From OLB7 sp966250335 (GTDB lineage Bacteria; Bacteroidota; Ignavibacteria; OLB7), in NCBI GenBank assembly GCA_966250335.1, contig CBINGZ010000004.1, positions 124,001-188,000 on the forward strand: a stretch of DNA of 64,000 nucleotides, written 5' to 3'. A model generated the notes under the pieces. That model did no database searches. It was not told the origin of the DNA and was given only the letters and a program-made list of their open reading frames with translations. Every line of letters begins with the position of its first letter. Position 1 is the first letter of the stretch. The translations under genes were made by a program, and so were the position numbers. This document shows, one piece after another, positions 8,361 through 16,135 of the stretch.

Positions 8361-9144
8361 CTATGCTGAAAAAGCCGTAATTGTGTTGTCTACCGGCTTG
8401 ATGAGCCCCTCCTCCACTGTTGATGCAATGATCTGCGAAACTGTACTGTTGGTGCTATTGGTCTCGGGAAGACCGAAACGCTCTCTCAAGGATCGATTCG
8501 TCATATGAGCATTCACCACCCAGCTAGAACACAATGTTGGTAACAAGCCCGAGTCCGAATTCTGTGGAGCAAGGCCATCGATAAATTCTATGAGTCCCTC
8601 GAAACCGACGGCATATCCTTTCCTTTCCAAGTGATGAAGTCGGGTGACCTGCTTGCTCGTCCCTTCATAGACGACAACGCGGGGCGCACGCAATGATAGT
8701 CCTTCAAAGTCTTCAAATTGCTTTGCAAAGTCGAAGACGGTCTTCGGTCATCGGCACCAGATCTTCACCGGAGCGCATGAGATATGCACCCTCGCACTGA
8801 TAAGCCGTTCCATGGGGTCGAGATGGGATGTGGAAGATGAGCACACGGCCGTTGGGGTGGAATATCTCCTCAACTTCGGCACGGAAGCTCAGCTTATTGA
8901 AGATCCTACCACCTATGTCCTGCGTGTCGGCAAAGGCCTGAGTGCCTACTATTGTCCTGGGCCGTTTGTCGCTTACCCCGAGTATCAGCCTACCCCCACC
9001 CTCATTAGCGAGCGCAACGCAGTATCGGAACAATTTTGAGGTGTCGTAGTTGCTCTTCGCCTCCTTAAATTCAAGTCTCTCCCCCTCGCGAGAAGTTTGA
9101 ATCAACAGTTCCAGTTCGCCCAACGTCGTAGCTATCCTGTTCAT
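8361..9144 (-). pseudogene. Decayed AlbA_2/Schlafen-type ATP-binding regulator
   Basis: The 5' part (9144-8713) encodes a good AlbA_2 domain: ERLEFKEAKSNYDTSKLFRY, then GGGRLILGVSD, PHGTAYQCEGAYLMRSGEDL and MTEDRLRL. It is followed by a frameshift and stop. The frame resumes at about 8733 with FAKQFEDFEGLSLRAPRVVV, then YEGTSKQVTR and KGYAVGFEGLIEFIDGL. It then jumps straight to the C-terminal winged-helix block MTNRSLRERFGLPETNST. Intact relatives have roughly 70 residues before FAK and the GHKL ATPase segment between the latter two blocks, so at least two internal deletions have occurred. Base composition is lower in GC than the neighbours. Regulation and function are lost. Confidence 0.75.
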
Positions 9145-9303
9145 GGTGGTATCAGTTCAAGATCAGGATTCGTCGATGAAACTCAAACTGAGACAACATA
9201 CACTGGTAAATCGTATTTGCGGGAACCATCCGGTTTCGTAGCTTGTGTCCCTTTCGCCGTCTCAGGCGCCGGTCTCTAGGAACCGTAAACCGTAGTTACG
9301 CTC

Positions 9304-9744
9304 ATGATTATCTGGATCATTCTGTTGCTGATTTCCCTGCTGCTGGCGATCGTCCTGGTCGGCATGGTTCTTCTCCAGCCCAGCAAGGGGGGTGGAATGA
9401 CGAGCGCGTTCGGCTCGCTCGGCACATCGCTCGGGTCGACGTTCGGCTCGCGGCGTACGCTCGACTTCCTCTCGAAGGCGACGGTCTGGGTCGCCACGGC
9501 AATCGGTCTCCTCTGCCTGCTCGCCAACCTGATGCTCAAGTCGATGCTCGGCGGCGGCGGCGGTACCGGAATCGACAACGTCAAGAGCTCGATCACTCCG
9601 CAGGCCACCCAGCAGGCCCCCGCGACCGGAGCCGCTCCGCAGCAGGTGCCCCAGCAGGGTGCGCCGCAGGCCACGCAGCCGCCTCCCGCCGGTCAGCAGC
9701 AGAGCACGACTCCGCCGCCGGCCACGGCCCCCGCGAACCCGTAA
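9304..9744 (+). CDS. secG: Preprotein translocase subunit SecG
   Basis: 146 residues. SecG is the small membrane subunit of SecYEG and stimulates SecA-driven export. Two hydrophobic segments (about 2-22, IIWIILLLISLLLAIVLVGM; and about 61-80) flank the conserved cytoplasmic loop LLQPSKGGGMTSAFGS with the family's Gly/Ser-rich GxxxG pattern. The last 50 residues are a Pro/Gln/Ala/Thr-rich low-complexity tail, as is usual in Bacteroidota and Chlorobiota homologues. The gene stands alone between the AlbA_2 pseudogene and a strong terminator. The ATG at 9304 is the only sensible start. Confidence 0.93.
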   Translation: MIIWIILLLISLLLAIVLVGMVLLQPSKGGGMTSAFGSLGTSLGSTFGSRRTLDFLSKATVWVATAIGLLCLLANLMLKSMLGGGGGTGIDNVKSSITPQATQQAPATGAAPQQVPQQGAPQATQPPPAGQQQSTTPPPATAPANP

Positions 9745-9773
9745 CCGGTCCGCCGGCTCATACGACCATGTAC

Positions 9774-9816
9774 AACAGCCGCTTCCGATATCGTTCGGAA
9801 GCGGCTGTTCCGTTTC
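9774..9816. terminator. Strong terminator between secG and the HIT gene
   Basis: AACAGCCGCTTCCGA (9774-9788) pairs perfectly with TCGGAAGCGGCTGTT (9795-9809), with a six-base loop and CCGTTTCTGT following. It serves the convergent secG and probably also the HIT gene. Confidence 0.75.
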
Positions 9817-9866
9817 TGTCATGGATGATATAGGTGGAAGGGATCTCCCTCCGCCCTCTCCTCCGG

Positions 9867-10205
9867 CTACAGATGCCCCAGTTTCTTTCCCCCCAGAAGA
9901 TGGAGGTGGAGATGAAACACCTCCTGCCCTCCGTCGGCGTTGCAGTTGATGACCAGGCGATATCCCGACTCGGCGATCCCCTGACTCCCGGCGATGTCGG
10001 CCGCGGCCTTCACCATATGCCCGACCAGCCCCTCCTGCCCGTTCGTGATATCGTTGGCGGTCGGTATCTCCTCCTTCGGGATGATGAGGATATGGATCGG
10101 AGCGCGGGGCGCGATATCCCTGAACGCGAGGACGAGATCGTCCTCGTAGACGATATCCGCGGGGATCTCCCGGCGGATGATTTTCGAGAAGATGGTGTCG
10201 GCCAT
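9867..10205 (-). CDS. HIT-family (HINT-like) purine nucleotide hydrolase
   Basis: 112 residues, the normal length of bacterial HINT proteins. It starts at ATG 10205 (MADTIFSKIIRREIPADIVY), which matches the family start exactly; longer frames upstream cross the rplU promoter. The histidine triad is EVFHLHLHLLGG near the C-terminus. The last His of the triad acts as nucleophile in hydrolysis of adenosine phosphoramidates or AMP-lysine. It is cytoplasmic. It is divergent from rplU-rpmA, so the two share an upstream region. Confidence 0.93.
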   Translation of the reverse strand: MADTIFSKIIRREIPADIVYEDDLVLAFRDIAPRAPIHILIIPKEEIPTANDITNGQEGLVGHMVKAAADIAGSQGIAESGYRLVINCNADGGQEVFHLHLHLLGGKKLGHL

Positions 10206-10325
10206 GATCCTTAGAGGGATGGGAATTGTTGATGTTGACGGGCGTTCCCCCGAATATACAGCACCCCGCTCTCCGACCGCCCTCCCGCCCGTTACAAAAA
10301 TTGGCAAGGGGCGTTCAGAACACGG

Positions 10326-10366
10326 TTGGAAGAGCCGTCCCGTCCGCGTATCTTTGTGGCTCTTTT
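10326..10366 (+). promoter_or_regulatory. Bacteroidota-type promoter and leader hairpin of rplU
   Basis: TTG (10326-10328) and TATCTTTG (10349-10356) are 20 bases apart, matching the -33/-7 arrangement TTTG-N19-21-TAnnTTTG known for Bacteroidota primary sigma factors. The transcript would start near 10363. Overlapping it, AGAGCC (10331-10336) can pair with GGCTCT (10358-10363) before a T-run, so an attenuator-like reading is the alternative. Confidence 0.45.
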
Positions 10367-10409
10367 TATCCGTGGGCAAACGCCTCAGGCTATTATCAGG
10401 GTGAGCACT

Positions 10410-10706
10410 ATGCAGGCAATCATAACCGTGGCCGGTTCGCAGTACCGGGTGCAGAAGGACGACACGATCATCGTGCCGCTCCTCTCGAACGACGTCGACT
10501 CGACCGTCGAGTTCAACGATATCCTCTTCACGTCGACGGACGGCAATCTGAGCGTCGGCGGCGGGGTGGTGACCGCGCAGGTACTGGAGCATGGAAAGGG
10601 GGAGACCGTCCTGGTGTTCCACAAGAAGCGCCGCAAGGGGTACCAGAAGCTCAACGGACATCGTCAGCCGTATACGAAGCTTCGTATCACCGGCATCTCC
10701 GCGTAG
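10410..10706 (+). CDS. rplU: 50S ribosomal protein L21
   Basis: 98 residues from ATG 10410 (MQAIITVAGSQYRVQKDDTI), the usual L21 start and length (about 100). It ends with the conserved basic GHRQPYTKLRITGI block that binds 23S rRNA. An in-frame extension upstream of 10410 is not conserved in the family. It is followed by rpmA with a 36-base gap, the standard L21-L27 operon. Confidence 0.97.
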   Translation: MQAIITVAGSQYRVQKDDTIIVPLLSNDVDSTVEFNDILFTSTDGNLSVGGGVVTAQVLEHGKGETVLVFHKKRRKGYQKLNGHRQPYTKLRITGISA

Positions 10707-10742
10707 CAGTCATCACGCTTATCGAATCAGGGAGTATCTGTC

Positions 10743-11000
10743 ATGGCACATAAAAAAGGTGGTGGATCTACGCGGAACGGCCGCGATTCGAATCCCCAGT
10801 ATCTCGGTGTGAAGCGCTTCGGCGGCCAGGTCGTCCGCGCGGGCAACATCCTCGTCCGTCAGCGTGGAACCAAGTTCCATCCGGGCGACAACGTCGGTAT
10901 CGGCAAGGACGATACCCTCTTCGCGCTCACCGACGGGATCGTCGTGTTCGAGCGGAAGGGACGCGACCGCAAGGCGGTCAGCATCCGCGCCAACGACTGA
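10743..11000 (+). CDS. rpmA: 50S ribosomal protein L27
   Basis: 85 residues, the standard size. The N-terminus MAHKKGGGSTRNGRDSNPQY reaches towards the peptidyl-transferase centre; no Firmicutes-type cleavable extension is present. YLGVKRFGGQVVRAGNILVR and GTKFHPGDNVGIGKDDTLFA are hallmark blocks. It is the second gene of the rplU operon. The neighbouring GTPase gene obg/cgtA, often found here, is absent. Confidence 0.97.
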   Translation: MAHKKGGGSTRNGRDSNPQYLGVKRFGGQVVRAGNILVRQRGTKFHPGDNVGIGKDDTLFALTDGIVVFERKGRDRKAVSIRAND

Positions 11001-11069
11001 TTGTTTCGTCGGAAGCGGCGTTTCTCCACGGGAGAGGCGTAGGCGTCCGGCAATATCACGGCAGTGTTC

Positions 11070-11105
11070 AACGCCGCCGGCCTCAGAGGTCGGCGGCGTT
11101 GTTCG
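11070..11105. terminator. Terminator between rpmA and the M14 peptidase
   Basis: AACGCCGCCG (11070-11079) pairs perfectly with CGGCGGCGTT (11091-11100), and CCTC/GAGG extends the pairing inside. GTTCGTTATT follows. Both flanking genes converge on it. Confidence 0.7.
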
Positions 11106-12413
11106 TTATTCCTCCAGCAGCAGCTTCATCATCGCCTCCGCGGCCGAGGCCGCCACCACACTCAGCCGGTCGCGCGATATGCCGTCCCCCACCTCGTATG
11201 TCACCACCGGAGCCCCGAACTCACGGTAGAACCAGCTCTTGAAGATCGGCGACTCCAGATTGGCCGGTTCCTCCCTGACGACATATCCGGGAACGAGCCA
11301 TTCCAGCTCCTCGATCCAGCGTGAGGTGAAGCCCGGCGGATCGGTCGTGAGGGAGCTGTCGAGCGTGTAGATGATGTCGCTCCAGGTGGAGTGGAAGTCG
11401 AGCGCGAAGCGGGGACGGGCGCCGAGCGAATCGCGGAGCTTGAGGAAGGCGTTGCGCGCCGCGCGGGTCTCCGGCTGGTTGAAGGCGTACCAGTCGCGGT
11501 TCAGGTCGATGCCGGCCGCGCTGTGCCGCCAGTGGCCGCCGTCGACCCCGTCGGGGTTGAGGAGAGGAAGGACGACCAGGGTGTAGCGTTCACGGAACCT
11601 CCGCGCCAGGTCGGTGGGACCGGCCACGGCCTCCACGAACTCCTCCAGCGCGATCGAGCCGGTGACCTCCGGCGGGTGCTGCCGGCCGACGACATAGACA
11701 TATTCCTTCCCTTTCCCTTCCCCCACGATCAGCCTGACGATAGGGCGGCCGAGGAGCGAGACGCCGACGGTATCGGAGACGATCCACGGCATGCCGGCCA
11801 TCCGATCGGCCCATCGGTAGATCTGCTCCGACGCCTTCAGCTCCTGCGCCGACACCCAGAGCGTATCGGGTCCGACCCGGAGCGTCATGATCCTGTCGTT
11901 CCCCAGAGTGTCGCGAACGAACGCCGAGCGCTCCAGAAGCGTCCAGCTCCTGCCGTCGATGCTGACGCGGGGGTGGTAGCGGTGGTCTCCGTCGATATAT
12001 CGGAGTCGGACGCTGACGGTCCGGAGGCGGTCGGACCAGATCCTGAAGGCGTACCAGGGACTGTTGTTGATCGGCGCGTTCTCCGGAGTCACCGTGACGA
12101 CGTACTCCGAATCGCTCATCCGGGTCACGCCGGAGGCGCGCGCGCCGTCGAAGTCGGCATCCACCCAGAGTCTTCCGTTCCCTCCGGAGAAGGAGAAGGT
12201 CCGCCGGACCGGCGCGGTGATCGCCCGCCCGGTCGTGACCGTGGAGCCGGGAGGGTCGTACGACTGGGGCGCCTCGAACACCGGCGCCACAACAGGCTCC
12301 CGCGCTGTCGGCGACGGTTGCCTCGTCTCCACACGCCGCGCACAGCCCGCAGCGAGGAGGAGCAGAAAAAGGGAGAGAGAGATTCCAGGGAGGGCCGGGG
12401 GGGAGCTCTTCAT
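11106..12413 (-). CDS. M14-family zinc carboxypeptidase, lipoprotein
   Basis: 435 residues from ATG 12413, chosen because a lipoprotein signal starts there (ISLSLFLLLLAAGC, lipid on Cys24). The catalytic domain has the M14 zinc ligands His246 and Glu249 in RQHPPEVTG, then LLNPDGVDGGHWRHSAAGID and LNRDW, His341 in ALDFHST, and the catalytic Glu407 in TYEVGDG. An N-terminal beta-rich domain of about 150 residues precedes it, the usual arrangement in cytosolic-carboxypeptidase-like and Bacteroidota M14 enzymes. It should trim peptides at the envelope. No sorting domain follows the catalytic part. Confidence 0.9.
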   Translation of the reverse strand: MKSSPPALPGISLSLFLLLLAAGCARRVETRQPSPTAREPVVAPVFEAPQSYDPPGSTVTTGRAITAPVRRTFSFSGGNGRLWVDADFDGARASGVTRMSDSEYVVTVTPENAPINNSPWYAFRIWSDRLRTVSVRLRYIDGDHRYHPRVSIDGRSWTLLERSAFVRDTLGNDRIMTLRVGPDTLWVSAQELKASEQIYRWADRMAGMPWIVSDTVGVSLLGRPIVRLIVGEGKGKEYVYVVGRQHPPEVTGSIALEEFVEAVAGPTDLARRFRERYTLVVLPLLNPDGVDGGHWRHSAAGIDLNRDWYAFNQPETRAARNAFLKLRDSLGARPRFALDFHSTWSDIIYTLDSSLTTDPPGFTSRWIEELEWLVPGYVVREEPANLESPIFKSWFYREFGAPVVTYEVGDGISRDRLSVVAASAAEAMMKLLLEE

Positions 12414-12642
12414 CGAGTTGAGTGACGCCGCAGTCGTGAGGAGATTGGGGGGAGACGTTACCTCCCCGCATCGTTTCGGCTCAGTCGATAGGTGGAAACA
12501 GTGGATGCGATATGCCACGTTCCCGCCGATCGTCCGACCCCGGCTGTTAGGAATCGGAGAAATTGCTTGTCGGAACACATAAAGGGCCGTCTCGCTCCGA
12601 AGCACGGTCGTCTCTTCCTACGACATTCGCACCATTCGGTAT

Positions 12643-13413
12643 ATGGCAGCATTCAGCGACGATTCCTGCTCACGGCGCAGGTTTCTGGAGACCGCGTTCA
12701 CGGCGACGGTTCTTGCCGTCGCGACCCCCGGCATGGCCCTGGGGCGGGTCGTTCCGGTCTTCAGCCGGAGCAGCGACGGAGCGCTGGCGGGGACCTACAC
12801 CCTGAAGCTCAGCGAGACCTCCGGCCTGACGGCGACCCCGAGTTCACTCCTCCTTCAGGTCAAGGGGGTGTCGGGCCGGGTGATCGTCTCACGGACCGCG
12901 GAGAGCACCTTCGTGGCGGTGAACAACCGCTGTTCGCACCAGGGGAACGCGGTCGGCACTCTGGATCTCCAGACGCTCCGGTTCACCTGTCCCGCCCACC
13001 AGTCGGTTTTCGAGGCGGACGGAACGTATGTGAGCGGTCCGGCGGACGGCGTGAACCTGACGAAATATCCCGTCCTCTTCGACGGAGTCGACACCTTGAA
13101 GATCGAGATCCCGGGCTTCGTCTCGGCGGTCGATGAGGAGGGACATCTGATCTCCTTTCTCGCCCCTCCGGTCGTCTCTCCCGATGCCGCGAGCTGCACG
13201 CTCCGCTACGGCATCGCCTCCCGTTCGCATGTCATCGTCACCGTCACCTCCGCCGACGGGGCTGCCGTGATCCGTCCGGTGGACGATGTGCGGGAGGCGG
13301 GGGAGCACACGGCATCGTTCGATATCTCCAGGCTCCCGAGCGGAGTCTACTTCTGCCGGATCGATTCCACCGGCGGGTTTCTCGACACGCGGAAGTTCGT
13401 GATACGCAGGTAG
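12643..13413 (+). CDS. Tat-exported Rieske [2Fe-2S] protein with T9SS sorting domain
   Basis: 256 residues. The N-terminus has a twin-arginine signal (CSRRRFLETAFTATVLAVAT). The Rieske fold follows, with Cys97 and His99 in CSHQGN and Cys116 and His119 in CPAHQSVF; these hold a 2Fe-2S cluster. Residues about 185-256 form a type IX sorting domain ending SGVYFCRIDSTGGFLDTRKF. Electron-transfer Rieske subunits normally stay periplasmic beside cytochrome bc complexes, but no cytochrome gene is near. The sorting domain predicts an outer-surface protein. Tat export is logical because the cluster must be assembled before export. The redox partner is unknown. It is divergent from the M14 gene. Confidence 0.88.
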   Translation: MAAFSDDSCSRRRFLETAFTATVLAVATPGMALGRVVPVFSRSSDGALAGTYTLKLSETSGLTATPSSLLLQVKGVSGRVIVSRTAESTFVAVNNRCSHQGNAVGTLDLQTLRFTCPAHQSVFEADGTYVSGPADGVNLTKYPVLFDGVDTLKIEIPGFVSAVDEEGHLISFLAPPVVSPDAASCTLRYGIASRSHVIVTVTSADGAAVIRPVDDVREAGEHTASFDISRLPSGVYFCRIDSTGGFLDTRKFVIRR

Positions 13414-13450
13414 CGGGAAGCCTCACGACGAAAGATCGTGTCTGGAACCG

Positions 13451-13486
13451 GGACCGCCGTCGATTCGACGGCGGTCCTTGTTTATA
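13451..13486 (+). terminator. Terminator of the Rieske gene
   Basis: GGACCGCCGTCGA (13451-13463) pairs perfectly with TCGACGGCGGTCC (13465-13477), followed by TTGTTTAT. The loop is a single base on paper, so the last pairs will open. Confidence 0.8.
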
Positions 13487-13601
13487 TTGGGCCCGGTCGA
13501 TCAACCCCGGCGGTCGGAATCGCATCCGACCGCCGATCTATCGCAATCCAGCTCCGACGGAACGTTCCGTCGGGTACCTCTACGACAGGAGGAGCATCAC
13601 G

Positions 13602-15359
13602 ATGAGATGTCGATTCCTTCTTCAGCTTCTGTTCGCCCTGCCGGTCGTTCTCCACGCGCAGATTCCCACATGGCCCCCCGGAGGGATCACGCGCGGTCCC
13701 GGAGGAAACATCTTCCCCAGCAATCGCTACGTCCCCTCGACGAAACGATGGAACCTGGTCTGGGCCGATCAGATCATTCCGGGATCGGTTACGCCGGGGA
13801 AGATTGAGTTCGCGGCGAAGAACTATATCGGAACGCAGAAGATCTTCGCCGACCAGGTCGCTCTCTTCCGCAACCATAATCCCAACTTCCTGATGCTGAT
13901 CTACCATCTGGCGGCGGGACTCAACCCGGAGCGGAACGACGACTGCCCCGACCCGAAGTCGAACAGGGGAGAGGAGTTCATCGGGGTCGTGACCCCCAGG
14001 GGCTACGTGGCGGAGATCCCCGCCTACCTTCGGCCGTGGCTGGCGACGGCCGGGATCGAGGAGGGGAGCGAACGGTATGAGAAGATGTTCCAGCATTACG
14101 ATACTCCCATCGACAGCTCGCGCCGCGTCTGGCACCAGGACCCTTACTGGCTGATGGATATCGCCAACCCCGACTGGACGGATTATATCGCGGCGACGAC
14201 GAACGACTGGATAGAGGGAACCGCCGCCGACGGCTGCTTCTTCGACGTCGCCGTGGAGACGAACGTATCGCTCTACAACCCGAAGCAGGGAAACCCGCCG
14301 CCGAGAGATTTCGACTGGTGGCGGGCTCCGCACGGTCCCAGCGACGCGGTCGGGGCGATGACCGATCGCTCGCAGTTCGATGAATGGATGAACGCCCGGT
14401 TCCGATCCTACTTCCGTTGGATCTATTACTCCTATCACCGCGCCGTGGCCGACTATCTGCTGATTCCGAACGTGGACCAGATGGTCACGACGGTCTACGA
14501 CCCCGTCTGGATGGACGACACCGATGAGCGCTCGACGATCGACGGGGCGATGATCGAGAATTTCGGCGGCTACAGGGGGAACGATATGTGGCTCACCCTG
14601 GAACGTGGAGTACGGCATATCACGGGGCGAGGTAAGATCCTGATCGCCCAGTTCGGCGCCGCCGACGCCAGGGAGCGGCTGAGACGCACCGCGATGTATA
14701 TGCTGATCAAGAACGAACAGAGCTTCATCAACATCATCAACTCCGGAAAGGTGGAATGGTATCCGGAGTATGAGATCGATCTCGGCGATCAATCCCCCGT
14801 CCCCGCGGATCTCGAGGAGCTGCGCGTGAGCGGAAGCGGCGATGCGGGCCTCTGGAAACGTGATTACGCGAACGGCGTGGTCCTCTGCAACACATCGAAG
14901 GAGGATGTGTCGTACGATCCCCCCGGCGAAGGGTGGTCTCGCCTTGCCACATCCGGCGGTGGTGACGTGGGGGAGGAGGGCATGCCGGTGAGCCAGTCTA
15001 TCTCGATGATCTCGTTCGCCGGCCCCGTCACCGTGGCGGCGGGGAACGCGGTGGTGCTCCACCGTCAGGGGGGCGCGTCGTCGGCGCCGGAGCGCCAGGC
15101 TGATGAAGGTATTGATGAGGGGATCGAGGCCGCCTGGATCGACGGGGCGCTGGAGATCGGGTTCGATGCTCCCCTCGCCGGCAGGTACGAAATCTCGATC
15201 GTCGATATATCGGGAAATGTCGTTCTGAGCGAAACCGGCCTTCTCGACGCCCGACGCCGTCTCCGGACGGAGGGGGTGAGGCTCTCGAGCGGCGTCTATC
15301 TCTTCAGGCTGGCGACGGGAGGTCGTGTCCGTACCGGTTCGTTCGTCGTGGTCAGATGA
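13602..15359 (+). CDS. Secreted GHL15-like putative glycoside hydrolase with T9SS sorting domain
   Basis: 585 residues. A signal peptide (MRCRFLLQLLFALPVVLHAQ) is followed by a domain of about 440 residues resembling the 'hypothetical glycosyl hydrolase 15' group: the YIGTQKIFADQVALFR block, NPNFLMLIYHLAAGLNP, DIANPDWTDYIAATTNDWIE, and an Asp-rich strand DGCFFDV that may hold a catalytic acid. The tail (about 505-585, ending LSSGVYLFRLATGGRVRTGS) is a sorting domain. A good Shine-Dalgarno, AGGAGGAG at 13588, precedes the ATG. The substrate is not evident; a surface polysaccharide is a guess. The hydrolase assignment is moderate and the export assignment strong. Confidence 0.75.
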   Translation: MRCRFLLQLLFALPVVLHAQIPTWPPGGITRGPGGNIFPSNRYVPSTKRWNLVWADQIIPGSVTPGKIEFAAKNYIGTQKIFADQVALFRNHNPNFLMLIYHLAAGLNPERNDDCPDPKSNRGEEFIGVVTPRGYVAEIPAYLRPWLATAGIEEGSERYEKMFQHYDTPIDSSRRVWHQDPYWLMDIANPDWTDYIAATTNDWIEGTAADGCFFDVAVETNVSLYNPKQGNPPPRDFDWWRAPHGPSDAVGAMTDRSQFDEWMNARFRSYFRWIYYSYHRAVADYLLIPNVDQMVTTVYDPVWMDDTDERSTIDGAMIENFGGYRGNDMWLTLERGVRHITGRGKILIAQFGAADARERLRRTAMYMLIKNEQSFINIINSGKVEWYPEYEIDLGDQSPVPADLEELRVSGSGDAGLWKRDYANGVVLCNTSKEDVSYDPPGEGWSRLATSGGGDVGEEGMPVSQSISMISFAGPVTVAAGNAVVLHRQGGASSAPERQADEGIDEGIEAAWIDGALEIGFDAPLAGRYEISIVDISGNVVLSETGLLDARRRLRTEGVRLSSGVYLFRLATGGRVRTGSFVVVR

Positions 15360-15464
15360 GGCGAGGGGGGGAGTACCGGTTTCCGTGCAATCCGGATTCG
15401 CCGAAGCAACGTATACATGCCGTATCCTCGACACTACTCACACACATATCATGATGGAGGAAGC

Positions 15465-15884
15465 ATGTCATCCAACGTTGAAACCCTTCGGGCCGCACAC
15501 GACGCATTTTCCACGAACGACCTCGACCGGGCTGCCGGGCTTGTGGCGACCGACGCGCGCGTGACCGATTACGGCAATAACCGGAGTGTCGGGTCGCGAG
15601 AGGAGTTCCGTGGCTGGATGGAGGGATTTCACTCGATGGCTTCCGATATCCGGATCGTCGACGCAACGTACCACGACGGCGGCGACTGGGTGACCGCACG
15701 GTTCCGCGTCGTGGGAACGCAGGATGGGCCCGCGGGAGAGTTCCCCGCAAGCGGCAGATCGTTTTCGCTCGACGTCTGCGAAGTGTGGCATTTCAATGCC
15801 GACGGCAACGCCGACGAAGGATATAACTATTCGGACTCGCTCGGCCTGCTGATGCAGCTGGGACATATCGGTCAGCCTGCCTGA
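15465..15884 (+). CDS. SnoaL/NTF2-like protein
   Basis: 139 residues from ATG 15465, preceded by GGAGGA. The cone-shaped NTF2-like fold is indicated by the N-terminal helix TLRAAHDAFSTNDLDRAAGL, the DARVTDYG strand, FRGWMEGFHSMASDIRI, and the closing CEVWHFNADGNADEGYNYSD. Members of the SnoaL group bind or turn over small molecules. None of the catalytic residues of a named enzyme could be assigned. It is cytoplasmic and monocistronic. Confidence 0.75.
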   Translation: MSSNVETLRAAHDAFSTNDLDRAAGLVATDARVTDYGNNRSVGSREEFRGWMEGFHSMASDIRIVDATYHDGGDWVTARFRVVGTQDGPAGEFPASGRSFSLDVCEVWHFNADGNADEGYNYSDSLGLLMQLGHIGQPA

Positions 15885-15913
15885 GAATTCCCGATGATAT
15901 CTATCGCTCCATG

Positions 15914-15944
15914 ACGCGCCTGATGCCGACCGCATCGGGCGCGT
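15914..15944 (+). terminator. Hairpin after the SnoaL-like gene
   Basis: ACGCGCCTGATGC (15914-15926) pairs with GCATCGGGCGCGT (15932-15944) with one mismatch. It lies 30 bases after the stop, but only a weak T-rich tract follows. A longer mtnA reading frame crosses it, which argues against that longer start. Confidence 0.45.
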
Positions 15945-16135
15945 TCGTATATCGACCTGCAGGAACGGGAGGAGAGAGCGTTCCGGATGAAACCTCGCCG
16001 TGTCGATTCCGGTTCATCGCGCGGGAGATGAAATTCGTGTACATTGTGGCGTTGAATTCAACGAGCCGCGCCGATATCCTCCGTGCGGATAACCGAACCG
16101 ATCGCCCCGGAACCGGGCGCCCAACCCTTCACGAT

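Noticed and set aside
10786..10802. TTCGAATCC-like motif resembling a tRNA T-loop
   Set aside because: It lies within the rpmA coding sequence and no acceptor or anticodon stem can be formed around it.
12414..12605. 64-residue N-terminal extension of the M14 peptidase
   Set aside because: A lipoprotein signal starts at ATG 12413; the extension has no conserved features and would bury the signal.
15911..16135. N-terminal extension of MtnA
   Set aside because: It crosses a stem-loop that follows the upstream gene and would make the enzyme about 75 residues longer than the family.
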